Shown here: positions 37,129-46,069 of the stretch, one piece after another | How the letters are laid out: each line of letters opens with the position of its first letter | Numbering within the stretch: the first letter of the stretch is position 1 | Assembly (NCBI RefSeq): GCF_002252525.1 | Contig: NZ_NNRM01000041.1 | Span: 1 to 64,000 of the forward strand | Reading direction: 5' to 3' | DNA: 64,000 bases | Source of the DNA: Brucella pseudogrignonensis | GTDB lineage: Bacteria; Pseudomonadota; Alphaproteobacteria; Rhizobiales; Rhizobiaceae | Position numbers and translations under genes: made by a program | Notes under the pieces: model-generated | Seen by the model: the letters and a program-made list of their open reading frames with translations, nothing else | What the model was told of the DNA's origin: nothing | Database searches by the model: none

Positions 37129-37938
37129 TTAGCTCAATGGCCAGTCCGCGACAACACTCAACATTTCCTGCAAAAGGTTTCCGCTGGAGGCTACCAGCGC
37201 ACCATGCTGCAGCGTCGGCCCACCATAGATGAGAGGCTCAGCACCATCGGTCAAGAGTGCCCCGCCCGACTCACTCAGAATGAGATCAGCTGCGGCCAAG
37301 TCCCAATCATGTGAATTTGGCCGAATGAAGGTACCGGCAATATCACCCCGTGCAACCATCGCAATGCGATATGCAAGAGAAGGCACATATGGGTGCAAAA
37401 TCACGCGATCACGCCACGCTTCTGGCAGAATTTCCACCATTCTTTTTGCCGAAGCCATGGCAATTTTATGGCCATCTTGTGGCAAACGGGTACTTATCGG
37501 CAAACCGTTCTGCGATGCACCGAACCCTTTGCCCGCTTCAATGACCTCATTTAGCACCGGACATTGCAAGACACCGGCAATCGGCTTGCCGTCTTCCACA
37601 ATCGCCACACTCACGCACCATTGGGACTGGCCACCGATATAAGCGCGCGTGCCGTCGATGGGATCGATCACAAATGCGCGTCGTCGTTTCGCAGCCACCC
37701 GGTCATCCGCGGTTTCTTCAGAAATCCAGCCATAATCGGGACGCGCTTCAAGCAGCACTTCCTTGAGATAGCGATCAACCGCGAGATCGGCTTCACTGAC
37801 CGGCGACTGCCCGTCTTTCAGCCAGACCTCCGGCGATTGCCCGAAATAGCGCATGGCAATACGGCCTGCCTCTCGCGCCGCATGGCGCAGAAGTTCAAGC
37901 TCGTTCTGGATATCTTTTCGTTTCTCAATTTCCGGCAA
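37129..37938 (-). CDS. Inositol-monophosphatase family protein (CysQ-like 3'(2'),5'-bisphosphate nucleotidase)
   Basis: Mg-dependent phosphatase of 269 residues. Metal sites are present: WISEETADD near residue 75, VIDPIDGTRAYI near 95 with the paired Asp residues, and the C-terminal DWDLAAADLILSESGG near 210. CysQ-type hydrolysis of PAP to AMP is the most likely activity; inositol phosphatase cannot be excluded. The start appears to be TTG at 37938, 14 bp inside the end of the pmbA gene, because no ATG exists before the conserved region. Confidence 0.85.
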   Translation of the reverse strand: MPEIEKRKDIQNELELLRHAAREAGRIAMRYFGQSPEVWLKDGQSPVSEADLAVDRYLKEVLLEARPDYGWISEETADDRVAAKRRRAFVIDPIDGTRAYIGGQSQWCVSVAIVEDGKPIAGVLQCPVLNEVIEAGKGFGASQNGLPISTRLPQDGHKIAMASAKRMVEILPEAWRDRVILHPYVPSLAYRIAMVARGDIAGTFIRPNSHDWDLAAADLILSESGGALLTDGAEPLIYGGPTLQHGALVASSGNLLQEMLSVVADWPLS

Positions 37939-39268
37939 GGGTCATGCCTTCGATCACAAGGGTGGGTGCAGTCATCCCGAAATTCCGGTCAATGTCGGAT
38001 GCAGGCGTCATATTGAGGAACATATCCTTGAGATTAGAAGCAATTGTGACTTCACTCACAGGATAAGCAAGTTCGCCATTCTCAATCCAGAAGCCCGATG
38101 CACCGCGACTATATTGGCCGGTAATCATGTCGACGCCCTGCCCGAAAACTTCCGTCACATAGAAACCTGTTCTCAAAGACCGGATCAGGTCTTCCGGCGT
38201 TTCCGAGCCCGGCTCGATCGCAAAATTGGTTGAGGCAGGCGACACGCCGGAGCCCGAACGCACGCCACGACCATTGCCGACAAGGCCCAGCTCGCGGGCA
38301 CTCGAACCGGAGAGCAGCCAATGATTAAGCACACCGTCCTCGACCATCGTAAGCGGCTGGCCTTCAATACCTTCGCCATCGAACGGACGCGACGAAGAAC
38401 CACGAACCCGCAACGGGTTATCCGTAACGCTGATACCTGATTTCAAAATCTGCTTGCCTAAACTGTCACGCAGAAAACTGGTCTTGCGGGCAACCGATGC
38501 ACCATTGATAGCGCTGGCAAGATGGGCTGCAATACCGCGCGCCAGACGTGGATCGAAAACCACATTGACCGGACCGGTTTTGGCCTGCCGTGCGCCCAGA
38601 CGACGAACTGCGCGTTCACCCGCGCGTCGGCCAATATTTTCAGGCGTATCAAGATCAGCGAAATGAAGGCGGGAGCTGAAATCATAATCCCTCTCCATCT
38701 TGGTGCCTTCGCCTGCAATCGCGGATACCGAACGACCAAAACGCGTGGCAGCATATTCGCCTGCGAAACCCGAGGACGTGACCAGCACAAGGCCGCCCAT
38801 GCTGCTCGAAGCGCCTGCACCGCCGGAATTGGTGACACCTGCAACCGCGCGCGCCGCCTCTTCTGTGGCAAGTGCATCAGCCGTCAGGCGTGCTGTGTCG
38901 ATCTGTGTCGCGTCAAAAAGATCGAGATCGCGCGGCTGCGTAACCAGAAGCGAAGGATCGGCCAATTGCTCAAAGGGGTCTTCCGGCGCGACCTTCGCCA
39001 TAGCAACGGCACGCTCAGCCAATCTGTCGGGATCGCTGCCCGCATTTGCAGAAACACTGGCAATTCGGCGACCGACGAAAACGCGCAATGAAAAATCGTC
39101 GCTTTCCGACGATTCGGTTCCCTCTACCTTGCCAAGACGAACCGACACGCTGACCGAACGGGCACGGATCACAACTGCGTCAGCATGATCGGCACCGGCA
39201 CGCTTTGCAGCGGCAACAAGCTGCGCTGCACGGTCGACAAGTTTACCCGGCGAATTATCTGAAATCAT
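37925..39268 (-). CDS. pmbA: TldD/PmbA family metalloprotease-like protein
   Basis: A 447-residue member of the TldD/PmbA family, whose TldD-TldE heterodimer is a zinc protease in other bacteria; the PmbA (TldE) side lacks the zinc motif, and none is seen here. Family features: KRAGADHADAVVIRARSVSVSVRLGKVE near the start, SASSSMGG-like loops and the SGSGVSPASTNFAIEPG C-terminal part. The start at 39268 removes a 16-codon hydrophobic extension that has no ribosome site. It begins the lipid A operon; the usual role is in maturation of peptides or DNA-gyrase-related proteins, so the link may only be positional. Confidence 0.87.
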   Translation of the reverse strand: MISDNSPGKLVDRAAQLVAAAKRAGADHADAVVIRARSVSVSVRLGKVEGTESSESDDFSLRVFVGRRIASVSANAGSDPDRLAERAVAMAKVAPEDPFEQLADPSLLVTQPRDLDLFDATQIDTARLTADALATEEAARAVAGVTNSGGAGASSSMGGLVLVTSSGFAGEYAATRFGRSVSAIAGEGTKMERDYDFSSRLHFADLDTPENIGRRAGERAVRRLGARQAKTGPVNVVFDPRLARGIAAHLASAINGASVARKTSFLRDSLGKQILKSGISVTDNPLRVRGSSSRPFDGEGIEGQPLTMVEDGVLNHWLLSGSSARELGLVGNGRGVRSGSGVSPASTNFAIEPGSETPEDLIRSLRTGFYVTEVFGQGVDMITGQYSRGASGFWIENGELAYPVSEVTIASNLKDMFLNMTPASDIDRNFGMTAPTLVIEGMTLAGN

Positions 39269-39478
39269 TATATAATCCAAGACTGAGAGGCTAAGAAGGC
39301 GCCAGAATGGAGCCACGCTATGTAAACAGCCGTAATCGGAATTTGCAAAAACTTATGTCAAATTATTCGACATCGGACTGATTAGAGCCATATCGTACTC
39401 CTATATTGCCGAAATGCTGGGGCTTCAAGGCAAGCCCTCACATTCTTCGAATTCCAAAGCATAACCCAAGAGCATAAA

Positions 39479-41329
39479 ATGGTCGCAACTGGCGGAAGTC
39501 TCTACTTACAGGCTCTGATGATTCTGGGTGGTGCAATTATTGCGGCGCCCCTCTTCAAGCGGCTTGGGCTCGGCACAGTTCTGGGCTACCTCGCAGCCGG
39601 CATCGTGATCGGTCCAGTTGCCCGCCTGATCTCAGACGGCGAAGAACTGCTGCATTTTTCGGAACTCGGCGTCGTCTTTCTTCTGTTCATCATCGGCCTT
39701 GAACTGAAGCCTTCGCGCCTATGGGCTTTGCGACATTCAATTTTTGGATTGGGCGCTGCACAGGTTCTGCTGACTGGATCAGCCCTTGCAGCCTTGGGCG
39801 TCTATCTGGCGGGATTAAGCACAGAAGCAGCCATCATCATCGGATTTGGCTTGGCGCTTTCTTCAACAGCCTTTGCCATGCAGGTGCTGGAAGATCGTGC
39901 AGAAACGAACCAGAAGCATGGACAGCGCGCTTTCGCGATCCTGTTGTTTCAGGATCTCGCAATCGTCCCGATTCTTGCGATCATTCCTGCATTGTCGCCC
40001 AACGAACCCTCGCAAATGACTGCAGGGTTTCATTTGGCAACAGCCATTGCAGCGATTGCAGCCCTTGTCATCGCGGGTCGCTATCTGATCAATCCGATGT
40101 TCCGGATCATTGCCAATACGGGTGCGCGCGAAGTCATGATCGCAGCAGCGCTGTTTGTTGTGCTTGGGTCGGCAAGCCTGCTGGAATCAGCAGGTCTCTC
40201 CATGGCCATGGGTGCATTCATTGCGGGCGTTCTGCTCGCAGAATCATCCTATCGTCATGAACTGGAAGCAGACATCGAACCATTTCGCGGTATTTTCCTC
40301 GGCCTGTTCTTTGTCGCTGTCGGCTTGTCGCTCAATCTGAGCGTTATCCTGCAATACTGGCAGACAATCCTGATCGCGGTTCCAATTTTCATGATTGTGA
40401 AAGCGGCGATTACCTATGTGCTGTGCCGCATCTTCCGTTCAAACCACAATGATGCGATCCGCGTGGCATTCCTGCTGCCGCAGGGCGGCGAGTTTGCCTT
40501 CGTGCTGTTTTCAGCCGCTGCCGCGGCTGCGGTGATTTCCAATGCACTGAGTTCAGAACTGGTTGCAGCTGTCACTGTTTCGATGGCGCTGACCCCGCTT
40601 TCAGTTGCCATTGGCTCAAAACTGCTGATTAAGGACAAGACGGAAGATGTTATCGAAGAGAACTTCGAAGGCGCTGGCTCTGACGTTCTGATGATCGGCT
40701 TTTCGCGTTACGGACAGATTTCCGCGCAGATATTGCTCGCTGGTGGCATCGACGTGACTGTTATCGACAACTCGCCCAATCGTGTGAGGGCTGCGGGCAA
40801 ATTCGGCTTCCGCATTTATTTCGGCGACGGCACCCGCAAGGACGTGCTTGAAGCCGCCGGTATCCGCCATGCCAAGATTGTCGCTGTCTGCACGCATAAA
40901 AAGGAAATCACCAACCGGATCGTCAATCTGATCCAGTCGGAATATCCAGATGTACGTCTGTTTGTTCGCTCTTATGACCGCGAACATACGCTGCAGCTGC
41001 GTGCTCAGGGCGTGGAATATGAACTGCGTGAAACCTTTGAATCAGGTCTGCTTTTTGGTCAGCGCACGCTGGAAGGGCTTGGTCTGTCTGAGGCCAATGC
41101 CTATGCTATTCGCGAAGATGTGAGGCAGCGTGACGAAGACCGGCTGCATGTTCAGGCTTCGGAAGGCATCATGGCCGGCCGTCACCTGCTGTTCAACAAG
41201 CCGGTAACGCCTGAACCTCTGGTGAAGCCAACCCGCGAAGGCCAGCGCATCGATAAGGCTGGCGACAATATCGATGCGGTTGCAAATGTTGATGAGGGTA
41301 CGCCGTCAGCGGCAGTTGCGGCTGAATAA
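39479..41329 (+). CDS. CPA2 family K+/H+ antiporter (KefB-like) with TrkA-N domain
   Basis: Inner-membrane monovalent cation:proton antiporter of 616 residues. About twelve helices occupy residues 5-390, with LSSTAFAMQVLEDRAETN and the GGEFAFVLFSAAAAAAV helix typical of KefB/KefC. A TrkA-N NAD-binding domain follows (VLMIGFSRYGQISAQILLAGG near residue 410), which gates such systems. The last about 90 residues are charged and variable. No ancillary KefG-like gene is adjacent. It is monocistronic; a shortened repeat copy follows its stop. Confidence 0.9.
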   Translation: MVATGGSLYLQALMILGGAIIAAPLFKRLGLGTVLGYLAAGIVIGPVARLISDGEELLHFSELGVVFLLFIIGLELKPSRLWALRHSIFGLGAAQVLLTGSALAALGVYLAGLSTEAAIIIGFGLALSSTAFAMQVLEDRAETNQKHGQRAFAILLFQDLAIVPILAIIPALSPNEPSQMTAGFHLATAIAAIAALVIAGRYLINPMFRIIANTGAREVMIAAALFVVLGSASLLESAGLSMAMGAFIAGVLLAESSYRHELEADIEPFRGIFLGLFFVAVGLSLNLSVILQYWQTILIAVPIFMIVKAAITYVLCRIFRSNHNDAIRVAFLLPQGGEFAFVLFSAAAAAAVISNALSSELVAAVTVSMALTPLSVAIGSKLLIKDKTEDVIEENFEGAGSDVLMIGFSRYGQISAQILLAGGIDVTVIDNSPNRVRAAGKFGFRIYFGDGTRKDVLEAAGIRHAKIVAVCTHKKEITNRIVNLIQSEYPDVRLFVRSYDREHTLQLRAQGVEYELRETFESGLLFGQRTLEGLGLSEANAYAIREDVRQRDEDRLHVQASEGIMAGRHLLFNKPVTPEPLVKPTREGQRIDKAGDNIDAVANVDEGTPSAAVAAE

Positions 41330-41391
41330 TGCACTTCCGGCAAAAGTGCGAAGCGGTTCCAATGATTCAGTATTCGCTGAAACCGCTCTGA
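41330..41391. repeat. Internally deleted Bru-RS-like element
   Basis: GCACTTCCGGCAAAAGTGCG followed directly by AAGCGGTT and a CCAATGATTCAG / CTGAAACCGCTCTGAG half, lacking the middle of the 105-bp element. It lies between the convergent antiporter and patatin genes. Confidence 0.55.
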
Positions 41392-41393
41392 GC

Positions 41394-42257
41394 TCAGGAA
41401 GCGGCGGCTTTAGGCTTGCCGCTTAAAACCGTATCGAGTGCGATCTTCAGTTCTTCGCGGATATCGACGCTTTGCGACAGAATCTGCTCGAATTTCAGGA
41501 AGTCGAGCAGGCCAATCCGTTCAACATTCGGACGCAGGAAAATATGCGGCGGACGATTGCGGAACTTGTTCTCGATTATCGAGCACATGGTTAGCTGGTT
41601 TGCACCCATCACCGCTTCAATCGTTGTCGGCATGTAGTCATCAGGGCCAACAGGCGCACCCACGACGTCGATGCCAATAACAATATCGGCTTTATCGAAC
41701 AGGAGATCGAACGGAACCGGATTAAGCAATCCGCCATCAACCAGAATGCGTCCACCACGGCGCACGGGCCGGAAGACAGGCGGAATGGCGCAGGAAGCAG
41801 CAATCGCCGAGCGCAGATCACCCTGCTCGATATTCAGCTCAAGTGCTGCGTGAAAATCCGAGGCCGTGATGCTCATCGGGATTTTCAGCTCTTCCACGTT
41901 CTCCGGCAGAGAAGCAGGAAGGAAAACTTCCAGAATCTTTTCAATGTTGAACTGGCTAACGCGGAAACCGCCTTTCAGCAGCTCCACCCAGCGTTCAGGC
42001 CGCGCCTGCCACATGCGGCGCGCAACTTCCGAACGGCGATTAAAAATCGCCGCCATATATTCGTGAATTTCCTGGCCGCTCATTCCGTTTGCCATTCCGG
42101 CACCGACAATCGAGCCGATGGATGAACCGGCAATGGCCACCGGCTTGATGCCGAGTTCATCCAGCACTTCGATAATATGGATATGCGCGATACCGCGAGC
42201 ACCGCCGCCGCCAAATGCGACCGCGATACGCGGAGATGTGGGTATGCTTATATCCAT
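41394..42257 (-). CDS. Patatin-like phospholipase (RssA-like)
   Basis: Serine lipid hydrolase of 287 residues. The oxyanion loop AFGGGGARGIAHIHI lies near residues 13-27, the nucleophile Ser in AGSSIGS near 42, and the catalytic Asp in LVDGGLLNPVP near 172, so the Ser-Asp dyad is complete. No signal peptide, hence cytoplasmic or membrane-associated. It follows the M16 peptidase pair by 66 bp on the same strand. Substrate is unknown; phospholipid or neutral lipid ester is expected. Confidence 0.9.
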   Translation of the reverse strand: MDISIPTSPRIAVAFGGGGARGIAHIHIIEVLDELGIKPVAIAGSSIGSIVGAGMANGMSGQEIHEYMAAIFNRRSEVARRMWQARPERWVELLKGGFRVSQFNIEKILEVFLPASLPENVEELKIPMSITASDFHAALELNIEQGDLRSAIAASCAIPPVFRPVRRGGRILVDGGLLNPVPFDLLFDKADIVIGIDVVGAPVGPDDYMPTTIEAVMGANQLTMCSIIENKFRNRPPHIFLRPNVERIGLLDFLKFEQILSQSVDIREELKIALDTVLSGKPKAAAS

Positions 42258-42323
42258 GAAGCTTTCCTCACGGCGTATTGGAGCGCTTCCATGGCGCGCT
42301 CCAATATTTGTTTTACCTAAGTG

Positions 42324-43661
42324 TTAGGACTGCGCAGGCCCGAAAATCAGAATTGCAGGTTCTGCTTCCAGAAGCTTTTTGGCAATAGCCTTCACCTGAT
42401 CGAGCGTCACCGCATCGATCAATTCAGCGCGCTTGTCGATATATTCACGATCAAGACCAGCTTCCTGAAGACCAACAAGCGTGTCGGCAATCGACACAGA
42501 AGAATCGAGATTGTTCACCGCATAAGAGCCTTTGAGATAGCTCTTGGCAGCTTGAAGCTCCGCTTCAGTCGGGCCGTCATTTGCCATGGCTGCGACCTGT
42601 TCACGGATGATCTTCAGCGATTCCTGTGCCTTTTCAGGGCGGGTTGCTGTTGAAATCGTCAGCGCCGATACATGGTCGCGCAGCGCCATCGATGACGAGA
42701 CCGAATAGGCCAGCCCGCGCTTTTCACGCACTTCCGCATAAAGACGCGAGGTGAAGCCGCCGCCAAGAATGTGGTTCATCAGGTAAGCTGCAAAGAACTC
42801 AGGATCTTTGCGCGGGATTGCCGGATAGACGAAGCTGATCGATGTCTGCGGCATATCAAAGCTTAGGCTCGTTGTCGTACCAAGCGCGAGTTTCGCATCC
42901 GGCACCGGCACCAGTTCTGCATTTGCAGGCAGATCGCCAAACACCTTGTCCAACATCTCACCCAGATCTTTGGCATTGATCGAACCCACAACACCGACGG
43001 TCAGGCGATCACGAGCGAAGTTCTTGCGATGGAATGTGGCGAGGTCTTCGCGGCTGATCGACTGCAGCGACTTGACCGTACCTTCATCCGGGCGACCATA
43101 AGGATGGTTGCCGTACAGAACTTCCGAGAATTTGCGCGAAGCAATGGTCGAAGGGTTGCGCTGCGAAGCCTCAAGGCTCGCAACAACCTGCTGGCGAATA
43201 CGGTCAACGGCATCCTGATCAAAGCGCGGCTTATTGACAGCCAGCGCCAGAAGATCGCTGACCGCGTCGCGGTTCTCAGCCAGCATACGGATACTACCCG
43301 AAACGGAATCAGGAGAAGCTGTAAAGCTCATCTCGCCGCCGAGATTATCGATGCGTTCCTGAAAGCTGTCAGAATCGAGATCGCCTGCACCTTCGTCAAA
43401 AAGGCCGGTCATCAGATTGGCAAGACCTTCCTTGCCACCCGGGTCCTGCGATGTGCCGCCCTTGAACGAGAAGCGCATCGAAACGAGCGGGACAGAATTG
43501 TCCTCAACCAGCCAGGCTTTAATGCCCTTTGGTGAGACAACTTCCTGAATTTCGATAGCATTTGCAGGCAGGTTCAAAATAATGAGCAACATCATCGATG
43601 TTGCAAGTGCCATCATCGCGGTCTTTGCACGATTAACGTTCAACGCAATAGCTTTGCTCAC
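42324..43661 (-). CDS. M16 family peptidase-like protein without the zinc site
   Basis: Second subunit-type M16 protein of 445 residues with an N-terminal signal peptide (hydrophobic residues 14-32, cleavage near ANA). The two M16 domains are recognisable: GGTSQDPGGKEGLANLMTGLFDEGAGD where an active enzyme would have HFLEHMLF, so the HxxEH zinc motif is missing, and ILGGGFTSRLYAEVREKRGLAYSV in the second half. It likely forms a heterodimer with the zinc-bearing partner encoded just upstream, as known for paired bacterial M16 proteins. It starts inside the last codons of that gene (4-bp overlap). Confidence 0.9.
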   Translation of the reverse strand: MSKAIALNVNRAKTAMMALATSMMLLIILNLPANAIEIQEVVSPKGIKAWLVEDNSVPLVSMRFSFKGGTSQDPGGKEGLANLMTGLFDEGAGDLDSDSFQERIDNLGGEMSFTASPDSVSGSIRMLAENRDAVSDLLALAVNKPRFDQDAVDRIRQQVVASLEASQRNPSTIASRKFSEVLYGNHPYGRPDEGTVKSLQSISREDLATFHRKNFARDRLTVGVVGSINAKDLGEMLDKVFGDLPANAELVPVPDAKLALGTTTSLSFDMPQTSISFVYPAIPRKDPEFFAAYLMNHILGGGFTSRLYAEVREKRGLAYSVSSSMALRDHVSALTISTATRPEKAQESLKIIREQVAAMANDGPTEAELQAAKSYLKGSYAVNNLDSSVSIADTLVGLQEAGLDREYIDKRAELIDAVTLDQVKAIAKKLLEAEPAILIFGPAQS

Positions 43662-45181
43662 TGGATTGCTCCTCCCGCGCCATTCTCGTCATTGCCAGCG
43701 GCAGCATTTGGATTTTCGCGTGCATTTTCAGGTTCGGTATCAGGCGGCAGCAAATAGCTCGTCACCGACTGGTCCTTGACCAGATAGCGGCTTGCCGCAT
43801 CCTTGATCTGCTCGACGGTGACACCTTTGATCACATCCGGCCATTTCTGAATATCTTCGATACTCATGCCGATGGACAGCGTGGAACCATAAATTCGGGC
43901 CATGCCGGACTGGCTGTCACGCGCAAATGTCACGGCCTTGAGGAAGCGATTGCGTGCCTGATCAAGTTCGGTCTGTGTCACACCGTCCTTAATGATGCGG
44001 GCAACTTCGGCATCGACAGCCTTTTCAACATCGGCCAGTGTCTTGCCGTTTTGCGGAGAACCGTAAACCGAGAATGTACCGTCATCGAGCGGGTCGCCAT
44101 CATAGCTGGCACCGGTATTGGATGCGATGCCCTGCTTGACGATCAGTTCTTGATAAAGACGCGAGCGGAGCGAGCCACCAAGAATTTCGCTCAGCAGATC
44201 AAGCGCCGGGGCGTCCCCTGCTTTCACATCAGGGAAGCGCTTCTCATTGGAGTAAGACGGCACCAGCCATGACATGCGGAACGACGGTGTGCTCACGCGA
44301 TCATCATGCAACGTCACAACGCGCGCTGCGTGCTTTTCCGGCTCCTGCGGACGCTCACGCGGCAGAACATCGGCACGCTTCGGGATCTTGGCCCAGGTCT
44401 TCATGACGAGATCACGGACGCGTTCCGGCGTTACGTCACCGGCAATAACCAGTGTCGCATTATTCGGCGTGTAATATTGCTGGTAGAAATCAACCGCATC
44501 TTTCAGGCTGAGCTTCTCCATTTCCTGCCGCCAGCCGATAACCGGCACGCGGTAAGGATGGTTGTAGAACAGCACAGCGTCGGTGTTTTCCATCAACATC
44601 GCTGCGGGATTTGAATCCACCCGCATACGACGCTCTTCAAGGATCACCTCGCGCTCAGTCGTGACAGCTTCCTCATCAAGAACCAGATTGGCCATACGAT
44701 CCGATTCATAGCCCATCACCATTTCGAGCGCATCCGGTGCAACGCGCTGGAAATAGGCCGTATAATCATACGAGGTGAACGCGTTTTCCTGACCGCCGAT
44801 CGCTGCGATCTTCGCGGAGAACTCACCAGCCGGATAGGTCTTGGTGCCCTTGAACATCAGATGTTCAAGAAAATGCGCAATGCCGGATTCGCCGGGCGCC
44901 TCATCAGCTGAACCGACATGATACCAGATCATCTGCGTAACCACCGGCGCGCGGTGATCCGGAATAACGACGACCTTGAGGCCGTTTTCCAGCGTGAAGC
45001 TGCTGATATCTTCGGATTTCGTGATTTCTGGCAGATTTGCTTGTTCTGCAGGCTGAGCAGCCTCGGTTGCTACAGCCGGTGCAGGCGTCTGCGCCCGAAC
45101 CGAACCTGTTGCAAGTGGCAGAGCCAGCGCCAAACCAAGGGCGGTGGACAACAAATAGTGCCGGAGTGAGGGGTTATGCAC
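43658..45181 (-). CDS. M16 family zinc peptidase, periplasmic
   Basis: Zinc protease of 507 residues with a signal peptide (hydrophobic stretch near residues 9-27, cleavage near VRA). The inverted zinc motif HFLEHLMF near residue 100 and the downstream Glu are present, so this is the catalytic partner of the pair. The second domain has ILGGSLRSRLYQELIVKQGIAS. The start chosen is GTG at 45181 with GGAGATG upstream. The longer open frame to 45328 must be rejected, because its first residues are translated from a repeat element and recur at 48687. Confidence 0.88.
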   Translation of the reverse strand: MHNPSLRHYLLSTALGLALALPLATGSVRAQTPAPAVATEAAQPAEQANLPEITKSEDISSFTLENGLKVVVIPDHRAPVVTQMIWYHVGSADEAPGESGIAHFLEHLMFKGTKTYPAGEFSAKIAAIGGQENAFTSYDYTAYFQRVAPDALEMVMGYESDRMANLVLDEEAVTTEREVILEERRMRVDSNPAAMLMENTDAVLFYNHPYRVPVIGWRQEMEKLSLKDAVDFYQQYYTPNNATLVIAGDVTPERVRDLVMKTWAKIPKRADVLPRERPQEPEKHAARVVTLHDDRVSTPSFRMSWLVPSYSNEKRFPDVKAGDAPALDLLSEILGGSLRSRLYQELIVKQGIASNTGASYDGDPLDDGTFSVYGSPQNGKTLADVEKAVDAEVARIIKDGVTQTELDQARNRFLKAVTFARDSQSGMARIYGSTLSIGMSIEDIQKWPDVIKGVTVEQIKDAASRYLVKDQSVTSYLLPPDTEPENARENPNAAAGNDENGAGGAIQ

Positions 45182-45496
45182 CAAACGACATCTCCAATCA
45201 GTTTCATTCCGCCCTGACAGCTTTGAGATGTCTGGCGAGCGGCAAGACCTGTATTTACAGCGGTTCCAGTGAAGAATGAATTGTTGGAGCCGTTGTAACT
45301 GTTTGTTTTTACGCATTATCCGACGCAAAATCGCTTCGCACTTTTGCTGAAAATGCTATCGAATTTAACGCAATTCCGAAACCGGTCGCCCGGGTCCGGA
45401 TAAATCTTTAGCCCTATCAAAGCGCCTTTTGATCTCACTTCGTCAGATCAGCGCCCTGATTATCTGCTTCCGCGCACATCTTATCCGAAAACAGTT
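45182..45496. other. Repeat-filled gap between M16 operon and rsmD
   Basis: About 315 bp, nearly all repeat: a 105-bp element at 45255-45359 and another at 45419-45520 that runs into the end of rsmD. The M16 operon promoter should lie in the first 70 bp. Confidence 0.6.
45255..45359. repeat. Bru-RS-like element, subtype 2, left copy
   Basis: 105-bp element starting TTACAGCGGTTCCAG and ending GCTGAAAATGCTAT. About 96 of 105 bases match the reverse complement of the copy at 48656-48760. The two copies face each other across rsmD, rluB and tadA. Confidence 0.8.
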
Positions 45497-45520
45497 TCAC
45501 ACTTTTTCGGGATGCGCTTT
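45419..45520. repeat. Bru-RS-like element, hybrid copy
   Basis: One end (reverse strand GCGCATCCCGAAAAAGTGTGAAAC) matches copies A and B, the other end (AAAGCGCCTTTTGATC / GATCAGCGCCCT) matches the half-elements at 28158 and 33212. The rsmD stop codon and its last seven codons lie in it. Confidence 0.7.
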
Positions 45521-46069
45521 CAACTGAATGAGACGAATAATGGTGCCACCATAATTCCGCTCTTCATGAACGACGAATCGTTCATCCAGTTCCAGCGATG
45601 CTTCTGCTTCCTCTTCAAGCACGATAAGTGCGTCAGGATTAAGCCAACTACCTTCCAATGCTGATAAAAGAGCCTTTTCCCCCATGCGGCGACCATAGGG
45701 TGGATCAGCAAATATCAGATCGAAGGGCTCCATCGTGCCCGCTTCACCAAGCTTGCAGGCATCGCGGCGCAGAACCTTGGTTTGACCCTGAAGACCGAAA
45801 GCTTCGATATTCTGGCGAAGAATGCCGCGACCTTCCGCAGATTCTTCAACGAAGACCGCATAGCGGGCACCGCGAGAAAGCGCTTCAAGCCCGAGCGCGC
45901 CGGTCCCCGCGAAGAGATCCAGCACGCGACCGCCATCCACCTTATCGGGAAAGCTGTGCGCAAGAATATTGAAAAGGCTTTCGCGCGTGCGATCCGTCGT
46001 TGGACGGATCGCATTTGTTGCAGGAGTTACGAGCGCGCGTCCGCGGAATTTACCGCCGACGATCCGCAC
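45497..46069 (-). CDS. rsmD: RsmD-type 16S rRNA m2G966 methyltransferase
   Basis: SAM-dependent N2-methylation of a guanine in 16S rRNA (G966 in E. coli). From GTG at 46069 (or 46072) the product has 190 residues, the normal size, with AGGGGG just upstream. Features: VRIVGGKFRGRALVTP at the N-terminus, RPTTDRTRESLFNIL near 28, SAM-binding VLDLFAGTGALGLEALSRGA near 53 and the catalytic FADPPYG near 125. The start lies 20 bp inside the end of rluB. A much longer frame to 46324 exists but only re-reads the Arg/Gly-rich rluB tail. The last seven codons and the stop come from a repeat element. Confidence 0.88.
   Translation of the reverse strand: MRIVGGKFRGRALVTPATNAIRPTTDRTRESLFNILAHSFPDKVDGGRVLDLFAGTGALGLEALSRGARYAVFVEESAEGRGILRQNIEAFGLQGQTKVLRRDACKLGEAGTMEPFDLIFADPPYGRRMGEKALLSALEGSWLNPDALIVLEEEAEASLELDERFVVHEERNYGGTIIRLIQLKAHPEKV

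Noticed and set aside
39255-39275. TATAAT overlapping the pmbA start codon
   Set aside because: A start of transcription from this box would fall inside the coding region; the match is probably by chance unless the true start is downstream.
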